DNA of 64,000 nucleotides from Mongoliitalea lutea (GCF_014652135.1 NZ_BMYF01000003.1:209824-273823); one strand, 5' to 3'; counted from the stretch's first letter, positions 15,970 through 24,617 are shown. Notes: a model not told the origin generated them from the sequence alone. A program made the numbers and translations.

Positions 15970-17979
15970 GTGAGCAAGAAACAAACATTAAAAATTTTAC
16001 AGGATGAGGCTTGGCTAAAACCGTATGCCAACGAGTTGGAAACAAGGTATATACGTTTTAAAAATAGCCTGAGTCAACTGGAAAGCCATTTTGGGAGTAT
16101 TTTGGAATTTGCAAGAATCCATGAATATTACGGTATTCATTTTGACAAAATCCGGAATGGATGGATCTATAGAGAGTGGGCACCGGAAGCAAAACAGTTG
16201 TTTTTTATGGGAGATTTCAATGATTGGAATCGCTATTCCCATCCCATGAAAAAAAACCATAGAGGTGATTGGGAGATTTTTCTACCTTATGCAGATTACA
16301 AAACCTCCTTTGTGCATCAGGGTAAAGTAAAAGTGCATGTGATTTCATCCAGGCATGAATTGGATAGAATTCCTGCTTATATCCGTAGGGTAATTCAAGA
16401 TGAACGATCACATGATTTTGCGGGTCAACTTTGGATGCCTGTGGAATCATTTGCTTGGACGGACCATCAATTTGATCCTCAGAAAAACTTACAACAGCCC
16501 ATCATATATGAGTGCCACATTGGGATGGCCCAAGAGAAAGAAGGAGTAGGGACCTATGTGGAGTTTGCAGATACCATTCTGCCAAGAATCAAAGCCGGTG
16601 GCTACAATACCATACAGATGATGGCCATCATGGAACATCCATACTACGGTTCTTTCGGTTACCATGTATCCAATTTCTTTGCGCCAACCTCGCGCTTCGG
16701 TACACCTGAAGAGTTGAAGTATTTGATTAACAAGTGCCATGAAATGGGTATTTCTGTCATTATGGATCTTGTGCATTCCCATGCTGTAAAAAATGTATTG
16801 GAAGGTCTCAATGAGTTTGACGGTTCATTTGATCAGTACTTTCATCCAGGTTCTAAAGGGTATCACGAAGGATGGGACTCCAAACTCTTCAATTACGGCA
16901 AATTCAATGTATTGCAATTTTTGCTTTCCAATATTCGCTATTGGTTGGAAGAATTTCACTTTGATGGGTTCCGATGGGATGGAGTGACTTCCATGATTTA
17001 CGAGCATCATGGGCATGTAAGCTTTGGAGATGCCGGGGCTTATTTTGGTGAAGGGGTGGATGATGAAGCGGTAGTTTATTTGCAATTGGCCAACAAATTA
17101 ATCCATGATTTTTCTGCGCAAGCCTTATCAATCGCAGAGGAGGTTTCCGGGATGCCGGGTTTGTGCAGGCCTCAGGATGACGGAGGTATTGGCTTTGACT
17201 ACAGATTGGGAATGGGAATTCCTGATTTTTGGATCAAAACTCTGAAGCATAAACCTGATGAGCATTGGGATATGTTTGAAATGTGGCATGAGTTGACCAA
17301 TAGGCCAAAAGGGGAGAAGACGATTGCTTACGCCGAATCCCACGATCAGGCATTGGTAGGGGATAAGTCCATTGCTTTTTGGTTGATGGATAAGGAAATG
17401 TACTTTTCCATGTCCAAATTACAGCAAAGTTTGGTAGTAGACCGTGGTATTGCCCTGCATAAAATGATCCGAATGATTACCATCACCTTAGGTGGGGAAG
17501 GGTATCTGAATTTCATTGGAAACGAATTTGGTCACCCGGAATGGGTGGATTTTCCACGAGAAGGCAATAACTGGAGCTATCAATATGCCCGAAGACAATG
17601 GTCTCTGGTAGATACTGAACATTTACGCTATCGGGATTTGGATGCCTGGGATAAAGCGATGATTGCCTTGGTCAATGCGTACCAAATATGCGCTGCCGAA
17701 CCTGCAAATCAATTATTCTTAGATGCGGATAAAAAAATTCTTGCTTATGAGCGGGGAAATCTTGTTTTTATTCACAACTGGAATATCTCTGAATCTATTT
17801 TTGGGTTTGAGTTACCTGTACCGAGCAAAGGAACATACGAATTGGTGCTTAATTCGGACGACAAACAATTTGGAGGATTTGAACGAATCGCTGAAAAATT
17901 GACCTATCCAACAGATAAAAACAATAAAATTCATATTTACCTTCCAAATAGAACATCCTTGGTTTTCAAAAAGGTATAA
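15970..17979 (+). CDS. 1,4-alpha-glucan branching enzyme, GH13 (eukaryote-like)
   Basis: Forms alpha-1,6 branches in glycogen. The 669-residue protein has an N-terminal helical segment, a CBM48 domain (about 50-150; YREWAPEAKQLFFMGDFNDW) and a GH13 barrel. The nucleophile is Asp337 (FRWDGVTSM), the acid/base Glu390 (SIAEEVSGMPG), and the third carboxylate is in YAESHDQALVGDK. A C-terminal all-beta domain closes the protein. The motifs YAESHDQALVGDK and NEFGHPEWVDFPREGN are those of the eukaryotic GBE1/GlgB-2 branch rather than of E. coli GlgB. The start is GTG. No glycogen synthase or phosphorylase is nearby. Its stop codon overlaps the tail of a minus-strand terminator. Confidence 0.95.
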   Translation: MSKKQTLKILQDEAWLKPYANELETRYIRFKNSLSQLESHFGSILEFARIHEYYGIHFDKIRNGWIYREWAPEAKQLFFMGDFNDWNRYSHPMKKNHRGDWEIFLPYADYKTSFVHQGKVKVHVISSRHELDRIPAYIRRVIQDERSHDFAGQLWMPVESFAWTDHQFDPQKNLQQPIIYECHIGMAQEKEGVGTYVEFADTILPRIKAGGYNTIQMMAIMEHPYYGSFGYHVSNFFAPTSRFGTPEELKYLINKCHEMGISVIMDLVHSHAVKNVLEGLNEFDGSFDQYFHPGSKGYHEGWDSKLFNYGKFNVLQFLLSNIRYWLEEFHFDGFRWDGVTSMIYEHHGHVSFGDAGAYFGEGVDDEAVVYLQLANKLIHDFSAQALSIAEEVSGMPGLCRPQDDGGIGFDYRLGMGIPDFWIKTLKHKPDEHWDMFEMWHELTNRPKGEKTIAYAESHDQALVGDKSIAFWLMDKEMYFSMSKLQQSLVVDRGIALHKMIRMITITLGGEGYLNFIGNEFGHPEWVDFPREGNNWSYQYARRQWSLVDTEHLRYRDLDAWDKAMIALVNAYQICAAEPANQLFLDADKKILAYERGNLVFIHNWNISESIFGFELPVPSKGTYELVLNSDDKQFGGFERIAEKLTYPTDKNNKIHIYLPNRTSLVFKKV

Positions 17980-18098
17980 AAAAAGCGAACCCCTTGAGTA
18001 AAGGGGTCCGTTTGAACAATGACAATCATCAACTAAACTAAAGAGAAAAGCCTTACTCTCCTTATGAGCAGTAGGAAGTCCTCCCGTCATTGCATTCA
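17978..18098 (-). ncRNA. Candidate structured small RNA with terminator
   Basis: Read on the minus strand, a 7-base closing stem (CAATGAC at 18092-18086 with GTCATTG at 18023-18017) encloses about 62 bases. Within it, AAGGAGAG pairs with a CUCUUU tract. The segment is followed by a strong terminator: CGGACCCCTT-TACTC-AAGGGGTTCG (18010-17986) and seven T (17984-17978). The hairpin has a mismatch and no T-run in the plus direction, so it serves a minus-strand transcript. No minus-strand open frame stops before it; the only long one runs through the hairpin. I see no good promoter box. A 6S-like RNA is one possibility. Confidence 0.35.
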
Positions 18099-18204
18099 AT
18101 ACATACAAACGGGGCTTTAGCATAAAGGTTTCTAAAAAAATGTAAAAAACTGTGCAAATTTGCTTATCAAATGCCAAAAAGGTGTTCCTTAGTTGTTGAT
18201 TCCT

Positions 18205-19065
18205 ATGAAAGTTTATAGTCTATACCTGAAAATAATTGCCCTTTCTTTACTTTGCTTAACACAAAAATCCTTCGCACAAACAATCTGTACCCCGGAGAAT
18301 AGGGAAGCTTTGGAAGGAATAATTCGGGAGATTTTGACTTATGAAAAGCTGGAAGACACCTTTTCCGAAAGAAATGTGCAAATCGGAAAGCTATTTTTGA
18401 ACACTCCCTATGTTGAAAAAACACTGGAAATCACCGATAATGAGACTTTGGTCATCAATGTGATGGGACTAGATTGTACGACTTTTGTCAAGTCGGTGAT
18501 AGCTTTAAACAGAAGTAAGGATTTACTCAAACACGGAATTGGCCCTTTCGAAAATTCCTTGACCTTTGTCCGGTACAGAAATGGGGTTCGGGATGGATAT
18601 CCTTCTCGATTGCATTATTTTTCCGATTGGATCAGTGATGCAGTGGCAAAAGGTTTTTTACTGGATGTTACCAAGGATTTGGGAGGGGTGCCTTATGAAA
18701 ATAAGCCAACGTTTATGAGCGAAAATCCTCAATATTATCCGCAATTGTCCAATCCTTATAATTTAAATGCGATACGGATTATTGAGCAAGGAATTGCCAG
18801 AAGGCAGTATCACTACATCCCAAAAGCAGCTGTCAAAGGGATGGAAAGTAAACTCCAAAATGGAGATTTGATTGCCATTACCTCGAGTTTGGGAAACTTG
18901 GATATGGTACATGTGGGCTTCGCTGTTGAGAAAAATGGGCGCATGCACTTGCTACATGCTAGTTCGGCCTCAAAAAAAGTGGAGATATCCGAGAAACCTA
19001 TTCACGAATATCTCCAAGGGTCCAAATCCCAATCAGGGATCATGGTTGGAAGGTTTAAGCCTTGA
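18205..19065 (+). CDS. DUF1460 N-acetylmuramoyl-L-alanine amidase-like protein
   Basis: Exported DUF1460 protein (286 residues), a papain-fold family whose characterised Bacteroides member is an N-acetylmuramoyl-L-alanine amidase used in cell-wall turnover. The signal peptide covers about residues 1-24 (MKVYSLYLKIIALSLLCLTQ). The catalytic cysteine is Cys91 in GLDCTTFVKS, and the histidine is in the MVHVGFAV or LLHASS segment near the C-terminus. The frame opens earlier with a TTG at 18193, but the ATG at 18205 gives the clean signal peptide. The stop codon directly abuts the converging stop of the acyl-CoA operon (TGATCA, 19063-19068). Confidence 0.88.
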   Translation: MKVYSLYLKIIALSLLCLTQKSFAQTICTPENREALEGIIREILTYEKLEDTFSERNVQIGKLFLNTPYVEKTLEITDNETLVINVMGLDCTTFVKSVIALNRSKDLLKHGIGPFENSLTFVRYRNGVRDGYPSRLHYFSDWISDAVAKGFLLDVTKDLGGVPYENKPTFMSENPQYYPQLSNPYNLNAIRIIEQGIARRQYHYIPKAAVKGMESKLQNGDLIAITSSLGNLDMVHVGFAVEKNGRMHLLHASSASKKVEISEKPIHEYLQGSKSQSGIMVGRFKP

Positions 19066-19944
19066 TCATTCTATAAAGCCTTTGGATCTGTAAGCTGGAT
19101 TCGGGTAGGTATAAAAGCCTTCGCCCGTTTTTTCTCCTAATTTTCCCGCATCTACATAGGTTTTCAGAAATGCCGCAAACTTCTGAGAAGCCGTATCCTT
19201 TTGACTGCTAGTCACATGCCAAGCAGTGTCTAAACCTATGCTGTCCAAAATACCGAATGGTCCCATGGGCATGTGAAAATTGACCATCCACGAACGGTCA
19301 ATGTCTTCAATACTGCCCACATGGTTGGTGATTAACTTACCTGCTGCCCCAATAAAGGCCATCAACATGCTATTGAAGATATAGCCTGGGTTTTCTTTTT
19401 TCACAAATACGGGTACCTGCTCCAAACTTCTGCCAAAATCCATCAAAAGCGGAATTAAATCAGAGTCAGTTCCTGTATGTGGCATGATGTCTACTACTTT
19501 GGAATAAAATACATCATGGAAATGCAGGGCACAGAATTTCTCAGGTCTGCCGCTGAAGTCAGCAAACATGGATGGAAGCATGTAAGAGGTATTGGTAGTA
19601 AAAATGGTCTTTTCAGGTGCGATTTGACCAAATAGCGTCCAAACTTCTTTTTTGACAGCATAATCTTCTAAGACACTTTCATTGATGATATCTGCATCCA
19701 TGACCGCATTGGCAGGTATATCGGTGAAGATGATTCCCTCAATTGCATTCAAACCGGCATCAGCCTCTAAATTGGCTGATTTTGCTAGTTGATGGACTAT
19801 TTTTTCCATCACTTTTTTGGATTGCTCCGAGGCTTTGGGGTTGATATCATAGATGCTAACCTTATATCCTGAAAGTGCTGATTGCAAAGCCACTCTGGTG
19901 CCTAATGTTCCGGCACCTAAAATGCATACATTTTTGATTGTCAT
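19066..19944 (-). CDS. 3-hydroxyacyl-CoA dehydrogenase family protein
   Basis: NAD-dependent dehydrogenase of the beta-oxidation type, predicted to oxidise 3-hydroxyacyl-CoA to 3-ketoacyl-CoA. The 292-residue protein has an N-terminal Rossmann fold (CILGAGTLGTRVALQ) and the C-terminal helical domain (GPFGILDSIGLDTAW). The usual catalytic-histidine motif HFFNP reads HFHDV here (around residue 138): the histidine is kept but its surroundings differ, hinting at an unusual acyl substrate. The conserved Asn after NPGYIFN is present. It is the last gene of a four-gene operon and its ATG overlaps the kinase stop (ATGA). Confidence 0.88.
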   Translation of the reverse strand: MTIKNVCILGAGTLGTRVALQSALSGYKVSIYDINPKASEQSKKVMEKIVHQLAKSANLEADAGLNAIEGIIFTDIPANAVMDADIINESVLEDYAVKKEVWTLFGQIAPEKTIFTTNTSYMLPSMFADFSGRPEKFCALHFHDVFYSKVVDIMPHTGTDSDLIPLLMDFGRSLEQVPVFVKKENPGYIFNSMLMAFIGAAGKLITNHVGSIEDIDRSWMVNFHMPMGPFGILDSIGLDTAWHVTSSQKDTASQKFAAFLKTYVDAGKLGEKTGEGFYTYPNPAYRSKGFIE

Positions 19945-20972
19945 ATGGTGTGAGTTTGAATACTGTTCAATGCTTTTTTCCCAGCAGCTTTGACTACATG
20001 GATCAAACCTGCAAATCGCTCATCCTGAGCAAAGCCCAGGGTATAGCGTTTATAAATCTGTTGTGCAATTACCCCGACTTTGAACAAGCCAAAGGCATAA
20101 TAAAAAACCATGTCGATGGGAGCTTGATTTTTCTTTTCAAAGTAATAGGAAACGACTTCTTGCCTTGTCATATTTCCCGCCACATGACTGATATTGAATT
20201 GCTTGAGAATCGCATCATCCTCATCTTCCGCCCAATAAGCCAAACTCGTTCCCAAGTCCATCAAAGGATCGCCCACAGTTGCCATTTCCCAATCCAACAC
20301 TGCTTTGATGGCAGGGTTTTCATAGGAGGAGAGGATAAGATTATCGTATTTGAAATCATTATGAATGAATGCCACTTCTTCTCGCGTAGGGATATTATTG
20401 CCTAACCATGCTGCAACTTCCTTCATTTCCGGTAAATCATTGGTTTCGGATTTAAAATAGCGATCCACCCAGCCATGTACCTGTCTGGAAACATAGCCCT
20501 CCGGTTTGCCCAATTGAATCAATCCTGAATTTTTCAATTCCAATTGATGCAATTCTACTAAGCAGTCAATTGCATTTTTGGAAAGCTTGGAAAAAAAGGA
20601 ACTGGGATCTTGAATTTCAGACGCTAAGCGGTTTCGTAAAATTGGACCGTTTACTTCTTCCATGATGAAAAAAGGTGCTCCTATGATACGTTCATCCTCA
20701 CTAGCATCGAGTGGCTTGGGGATTTTGGAATAACCTGCTTTTTCAAGTGCTTTCAAGATCGTAAACTCCCGTAGCATGTCATGGGCCTTAGCTATTTTTA
20801 AACCTAAGGGAGGTCTTCTCAATACCAAATTTTTTCCTGGACTTTGAATCTTGTAGGTCAAGTTTGAATATCCTCCTTTGAATTGCGTAATAGTTAAGTC
20901 AGCAGGATCGATGTCAAATTTCTCCTTTAGGTAGTTTTCTATCCCTTCCACTCCAACAGGCAGCTTATTCAT
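19941..20972 (-). CDS. APH-fold phosphotransferase (ACAD10/11 N-domain, LvaA-like)
   Basis: A 343-residue kinase of the aminoglycoside-phosphotransferase fold. The glycine loop region is FKGGYSNLTYKI, the nucleotide lysine is in NLVLRRPP, the catalytic loop is FIHNDFKYDNLI and the metal-binding motif is VLDWEMATVGDPLMDLG. Family members next to acyl-CoA dehydrogenases, including mammalian ACAD10/11 N-domains and Pseudomonas LvaA, phosphorylate the hydroxyl of 4-hydroxyacyl-CoA. Antibiotic resistance is not implied. Overlaps of 8 bases upstream and 4 bases downstream tie it to the dehydrogenase genes. Confidence 0.88.
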   Translation of the reverse strand: MNKLPVGVEGIENYLKEKFDIDPADLTITQFKGGYSNLTYKIQSPGKNLVLRRPPLGLKIAKAHDMLREFTILKALEKAGYSKIPKPLDASEDERIIGAPFFIMEEVNGPILRNRLASEIQDPSSFFSKLSKNAIDCLVELHQLELKNSGLIQLGKPEGYVSRQVHGWVDRYFKSETNDLPEMKEVAAWLGNNIPTREEVAFIHNDFKYDNLILSSYENPAIKAVLDWEMATVGDPLMDLGTSLAYWAEDEDDAILKQFNISHVAGNMTRQEVVSYYFEKKNQAPIDMVFYYAFGLFKVGVIAQQIYKRYTLGFAQDERFAGLIHVVKAAGKKALNSIQTHTI

Positions 20973-22200
20973 GGCTTGTATATTTTTTTAGAATTTGTCG
21001 GGCCAAAACAGATTTGTGGACCTCATCCGGACCATCATAAATCCGTGCACCTCGCTCATGCCTGTACCAGAAGGAGAGAATCGTGTCATCTGTTACTCCC
21101 AAAGCTCCATGAACTTGAATTGCCCGGTCAAGGGTTTTCATCAAGATATCCGATACATAAAATTTGATGGTTGAAATGTCGATTTTGGCAGCTTTGGCAC
21201 CTTCCTGTTCGATTTTTTCAGCAGTTTGCAAAACCATAAGCCTAGCTGCTTTCACTGAGGCGACAGCTTCAGCAATCCAGTTTTGGATGGTCTGTTGCGA
21301 AGCCAGATTTCTTCCTGGGTCCAGATTTCTGGCCAAAGCGCGTTTACACATCAGATCAATTGCCCGCTCACAAATGCCAATCCAGCGCATGCAATGATGG
21401 ATTCTCCCTGGTCCTAAGCGCTCTTGTGCCAAAGCAAATCCAGCACCTTCTTTGCCAATTAGATTACTTATTGGAACTCTACAATCTGTAAATTTCACCT
21501 CTCCATGAGACATGTAATCTTCCCCTACATCGCCCATGATAGGAATGTTTCGTAGCAATTGATAGCCTGGGTTATCCAATGGAACCAAAATCATACTTGC
21601 CCGAAGGTAGGGATTGGGATTTTCAGGGTCAGTCAAGGCCATCACGATGGTAAAATTGGCCCCATCTGCAGCAGTAGTAAACCATTTATGACCATTGATC
21701 ACGTATTCCTCTCCATCCCTAACAGCCGTCGTGGACAGGTGGACAGGATTGCTACCAGGGTTCTGAGGTTCCGTCATTGCGAAGCAACTTCGGATATTTC
21801 CTTCCTGTAAGGGCTTAAGGTAGGTTTCTTTCAATTCCTTAGAGGCAAACTGATGCATCAGTTCCATGTTTCCAATATCCGGTGCTTGGCAATTGAATAC
21901 AAAATGTCCCAATGGAGACATTCCCAAGACCTCTGATACAAAGGCAAACTCTACTAAAGACAATCCCAAACCACCTTCTTTTTCGGAAAGATGGGGAGCA
22001 AAGAGGCCTTTTTCTTTTGCCAATCCACGAAGCGCATGGAGCTTGGGAAGCGTTGCTTTGAAAGAGCCATATACAGCCTCTTGTTCTAGGGGATATAGAT
22101 GTTCCTGCACAAAGCTTTGGTAAGCAGGAACCAACTCATGCACACGTGTTGAGTTACTTAGATAGCGTAAATCCATATCCTTAAATCGTAAATCCTCCAT
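20965..22200 (-). CDS. Acyl-CoA dehydrogenase, ACAD11-like
   Basis: FAD-dependent acyl-CoA dehydrogenase fold of 411 residues. The FAD/acyl-binding motifs are complete: CFAMTEPQNPGSNP, INGHKWFTTAADGA, and the C-terminal IQVHGALGVTDDT. The region holding the catalytic glutamate of classic enzymes (YEGT) reads IYDGPDEVHKSVLA, with Asp replacing Glu, as in the ACAD11-like branch. In the LvaC/ACAD11 model this enzyme removes phosphate from 4-phosphoacyl-CoA and rehydrates, giving 3-hydroxyacyl-CoA. The start overlaps the SDR end by 20 bases, and its own end overlaps the kinase start by 8 bases. Confidence 0.92.
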   Translation of the reverse strand: MEDLRFKDMDLRYLSNSTRVHELVPAYQSFVQEHLYPLEQEAVYGSFKATLPKLHALRGLAKEKGLFAPHLSEKEGGLGLSLVEFAFVSEVLGMSPLGHFVFNCQAPDIGNMELMHQFASKELKETYLKPLQEGNIRSCFAMTEPQNPGSNPVHLSTTAVRDGEEYVINGHKWFTTAADGANFTIVMALTDPENPNPYLRASMILVPLDNPGYQLLRNIPIMGDVGEDYMSHGEVKFTDCRVPISNLIGKEGAGFALAQERLGPGRIHHCMRWIGICERAIDLMCKRALARNLDPGRNLASQQTIQNWIAEAVASVKAARLMVLQTAEKIEQEGAKAAKIDISTIKFYVSDILMKTLDRAIQVHGALGVTDDTILSFWYRHERGARIYDGPDEVHKSVLARQILKKYTSHE

Positions 22201-22948
22201 CAGCTGTGAATACGCCTCCTGTAGAATACGCAGCCGCAGGGGAAGCTAAAAATAAACTCATGGCTGCAATTTCTTCGCTGGTTCCTACACGTTTGATTGG
22301 GAGGGCTTTCATCATGTGGGACATGATTTTATCATTGCTCCACAAAGCTTCTGAGAACTTTGTCTGTATCAACCCCGGACAAATGGTGTTTACACGAATA
22401 TTGGCAACTCCCCATTCTTTTGCATAGACCTTGGAAAGAGAAATCAAGGCTGCTTTACTGACAGAATAGATACCTAAACCAGTTTCAGGAGAAATACCCC
22501 CCACAGAACTAATATTGATGACCGATGGGTGAGATGATTGTCTGAGATAAGGGAAACAAAGATTCATCAAATGAAAAGGTGCCTTGACATTGACATCCAT
22601 GATTTTATCAAAAGCATCCAAGGATGTCTCATGTACAGGCCCGAAAACTGGATTGGATGCAGCGTTATTGACCAAAACATCTATCTGTCCATAGGCTTCC
22701 ACAGTTTTTTGTACCAAATTTTCCAACTCCTCCATTTTGCCCACATTACAGGCAATGCCGGTGGCTTCATAGCCTTTGTTTTTGAGGAGTGCGGTCATTT
22801 CATCTAAGGATTCTTGCTTTCTGCTAGAGATGACTACTTTGGCGCCTGCGGCTGCAAATGCTTCCGCAATAGCAAAGCCAATGCCCTTACTGGCACCGGT
22901 AATCAACGCAACTTTATCTGCTAGTGAAAAAAGGGAGGATAGATCCAT
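22181..22948 (-). CDS. Short-chain dehydrogenase/reductase (SDR)
   Basis: Classical SDR of 255 residues: the cofactor motif TGASKGIGFAIAEAF near the N-terminus, NNAASNP, the catalytic Ser (NISSVGGISPE) and the YSVSK Tyr/Lys pair. The first beta-strand loop has ISSRK, which suggests NADP(H) preference. It is the first gene of the SDR/acyl-CoA dehydrogenase/kinase/3-hydroxyacyl-CoA dehydrogenase operon. In that setting it may reduce a 4-keto group or oxidise a hydroxyacyl-CoA. A TATTTTTG promoter box lies about 71 bases upstream of the start. Confidence 0.9.
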   Translation of the reverse strand: MDLSSLFSLADKVALITGASKGIGFAIAEAFAAAGAKVVISSRKQESLDEMTALLKNKGYEATGIACNVGKMEELENLVQKTVEAYGQIDVLVNNAASNPVFGPVHETSLDAFDKIMDVNVKAPFHLMNLCFPYLRQSSHPSVINISSVGGISPETGLGIYSVSKAALISLSKVYAKEWGVANIRVNTICPGLIQTKFSEALWSNDKIMSHMMKALPIKRVGTSEEIAAMSLFLASPAAAYSTGGVFTADGGFTI

Positions 22949-23018
22949 TTCTACTTGGGTTTATATGTAAATGTATGCCCTAAGATAAGAAAAACTAGCT
23001 TTTTTGTAAACCTTCTCT

Positions 23019-23026
23019 CAAAAATA
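23019..23026 (-). promoter_or_regulatory. -7 promoter box of acyl-CoA operon
   Basis: The minus strand reads TATTTTTG (TAnnTTTG), giving a leader of about 64 bases before the SDR start. No clear -33 element. Confidence 0.45.
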
Positions 23027-23150
23027 TTCTGCATACCGAGTATTTTTTATAACTTCAAGATTCAGAAATTAACCTTTAAACTCAAACAATCGTGTTGGCA
23101 TGTTCAGGTAGCACACCCACAAGCCAAGTACAATAAAAAGCTAGTAAGAA

Positions 23151-24119
23151 ATGAAACAAGTAGTATTTAATGAAACGGGCATGCCCCTAGACGTATTGAA
23201 AATGGAAGAAGCAGAAATGCCAACTCCTAAGCCTCATGAAGTGCGTATTCGAGTAACCGCCCGTAATATCAACCCATCGGACATCATGTTTATCCGCGGT
23301 ATGTATGGTATAACACCAAGGCTACCGAGTTCTGCTGGTTTTGAAGCAGCGGGTGTAGTGGAAACTGCCGATGCTGAAAATAAGATTCCTGTAGGAACAC
23401 GAGTGATTTTCACGGCTATTGGTACTTGGAAAGAATATGTTTGTGTACCTGCCGTAATGGTCATTCCTACGCCTGCTGGTATTTCGGATGAAGTTGCCTG
23501 TCAGGCATTCGTCAACCCATTGACTGCTTATGGTATGATAGAAAAATCGGGATTGAAGGCAGGGGAGTGGTTATTGGTGACAGCTGGAGCATCTGCCTTT
23601 GGAAAGTTGGTAATTCAATTGGCTACGAAAAAAGGAATTAAAGTAGCTTGCACGGTTAGAAGGGATGAACAAAAGGCCTTATTGGAAGGTTTGGGAGCGA
23701 ATTTAGTAGTTAATACAGAAAAGGAAAAGCTTCAAAAAGTGATCATGGAAAAAACCGATGGTGGTGTATCTGTGGTATTCGATGCCGTAGGAGGAACGCT
23801 TGGTGCCCGTGCTTTGGCAAGCTTGAAAGCAGGCGGACGGATGATGGTTTTTGGCTTGTTGAGCTTAGAAAATATTCCATTAAACTCTGGTTTGTTGATT
23901 TTCAAAGATCTAAAAGTTGAGGGCTTTTGGTTGACTACTTGGATGGAAAGCCTCAGCAATGAGGAGCGAAACACTGCCTTTAAAACGGTTTTCGGTATGC
24001 TACTTTCCCAACAAATGAAAGTAGATGTAGATGCGGTTTATCCTTTGGAGCAATTTGCAGAAGCCATCCAAGCCTATGAAACAGGAGGAAGAAATGGGAA
24101 AATCATTTTGGCAAGTTAA
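23151..24119 (+). CDS. Zinc-independent MDR oxidoreductase (quinone/enoyl reductase type)
   Basis: Medium-chain dehydrogenase/reductase of 322 residues. The N-terminal GroES-like domain has INPSDIMFIRGMYG and the C-terminal Rossmann domain has VTAGASAFGKLVIQLA and VFDAVGGTLGARAL. The zinc-binding GHE and cysteine motifs of alcohol dehydrogenases are missing, so it belongs to the quinone-oxidoreductase / 2-enoyl-thioester-reductase group; NPSD and RGMYG resemble the mitochondrial MECR type. It is divergent from the acyl-CoA operon, with a 202-base shared upstream region, so a lipid-related role is plausible. The exact substrate is unknown. Confidence 0.85.
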   Translation: MKQVVFNETGMPLDVLKMEEAEMPTPKPHEVRIRVTARNINPSDIMFIRGMYGITPRLPSSAGFEAAGVVETADAENKIPVGTRVIFTAIGTWKEYVCVPAVMVIPTPAGISDEVACQAFVNPLTAYGMIEKSGLKAGEWLLVTAGASAFGKLVIQLATKKGIKVACTVRRDEQKALLEGLGANLVVNTEKEKLQKVIMEKTDGGVSVVFDAVGGTLGARALASLKAGGRMMVFGLLSLENIPLNSGLLIFKDLKVEGFWLTTWMESLSNEERNTAFKTVFGMLLSQQMKVDVDAVYPLEQFAEAIQAYETGGRNGKIILAS

Positions 24120-24245
24120 CAGTGAGAAGCGAGAAGCGAGAGACGAGAAGCGAGAGATAAGAAACAAGAGCCAAAGCCTGCCACGATAATCGGGGAATGA
24201 AGAAAGTTTAAAACCAAAGTTTCTTAGAGACGGAAGACATTTCAG

Positions 24246-24350
24246 CTATGGGTTTTAACCCATTAACGGGATGAGGTTTTATAACGATCATTTTGATTAA
24301 CTTCTGAGGAATAGCTGCATCAATAGCCGTGGCTTTTAAGCCCCGGCATT
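24246..24350 (+). repeat. Composite palindromic element, copy 1
   Basis: Begins with ATGGGTT-TT-AACCCAT (24248-24263) and ends, 78 bases later, with CAATAGCCGTGGCTTTTAAG and the closing CCCCGGC arm (to 24347). The two hairpins keep nearly the same spacing as in copy 2, so they form one unit. Confidence 0.75.
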
Positions 24351-24509
24351 TGTAGGGAAAGTGAACAGTTGGGAATTAGCAATGATGAATTAGCAATGAA
24401 GAATGGTTCGATGATCTTGTGGACCTTCGGGAATGGTTTCAGGTGTTTATTGTTAAATGTTATGATGTGGATTAGGAGTACTAGAACCGAATACCTATCA
24501 CACATCCTG

Positions 24510-24617
24510 AGAAGTGGGTTTTAACCCACTAAAATAATTGAGATTTTGAGCTAAAATTTATCATGATTTCCAAAGAAAAGACGCTATCAATAGCCGTGGC
24601 TTTTAAGCCGCGGCATT
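24510..24617 (+). repeat. Composite palindromic element, copy 2
   Basis: AGTGGGTT-TT-AACCCACT (24513-24530), then, 80 bases from its start, GCCGTGGCTT-TT-AAGCCGCGGC (24593-24614). Compensatory changes relative to copy 1 (ATGGG/CCCAT against GTGGG/CCCAC) show the stems are maintained. Confidence 0.75.

Noticed and set aside
17812..18177. Minus-strand frame of 121 codons across the end of the branching enzyme gene
   Set aside because: It runs through the terminator hairpin and then antisense into the branching enzyme. A structured RNA explains the first part better.
19941..20972. Aminoglycoside resistance kinase
   Set aside because: The fold is APH-like, but the operon with acyl-CoA dehydrogenases and the ACAD10/11 similarity point to acyl-CoA metabolism, not drug resistance.
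24320..24505. Minus-strand frame of 61 codons in the repeat patch
   Set aside because: It overlies palindromic repeat sequence, has no promoter or conserved-looking features, and repeats alone explain it.
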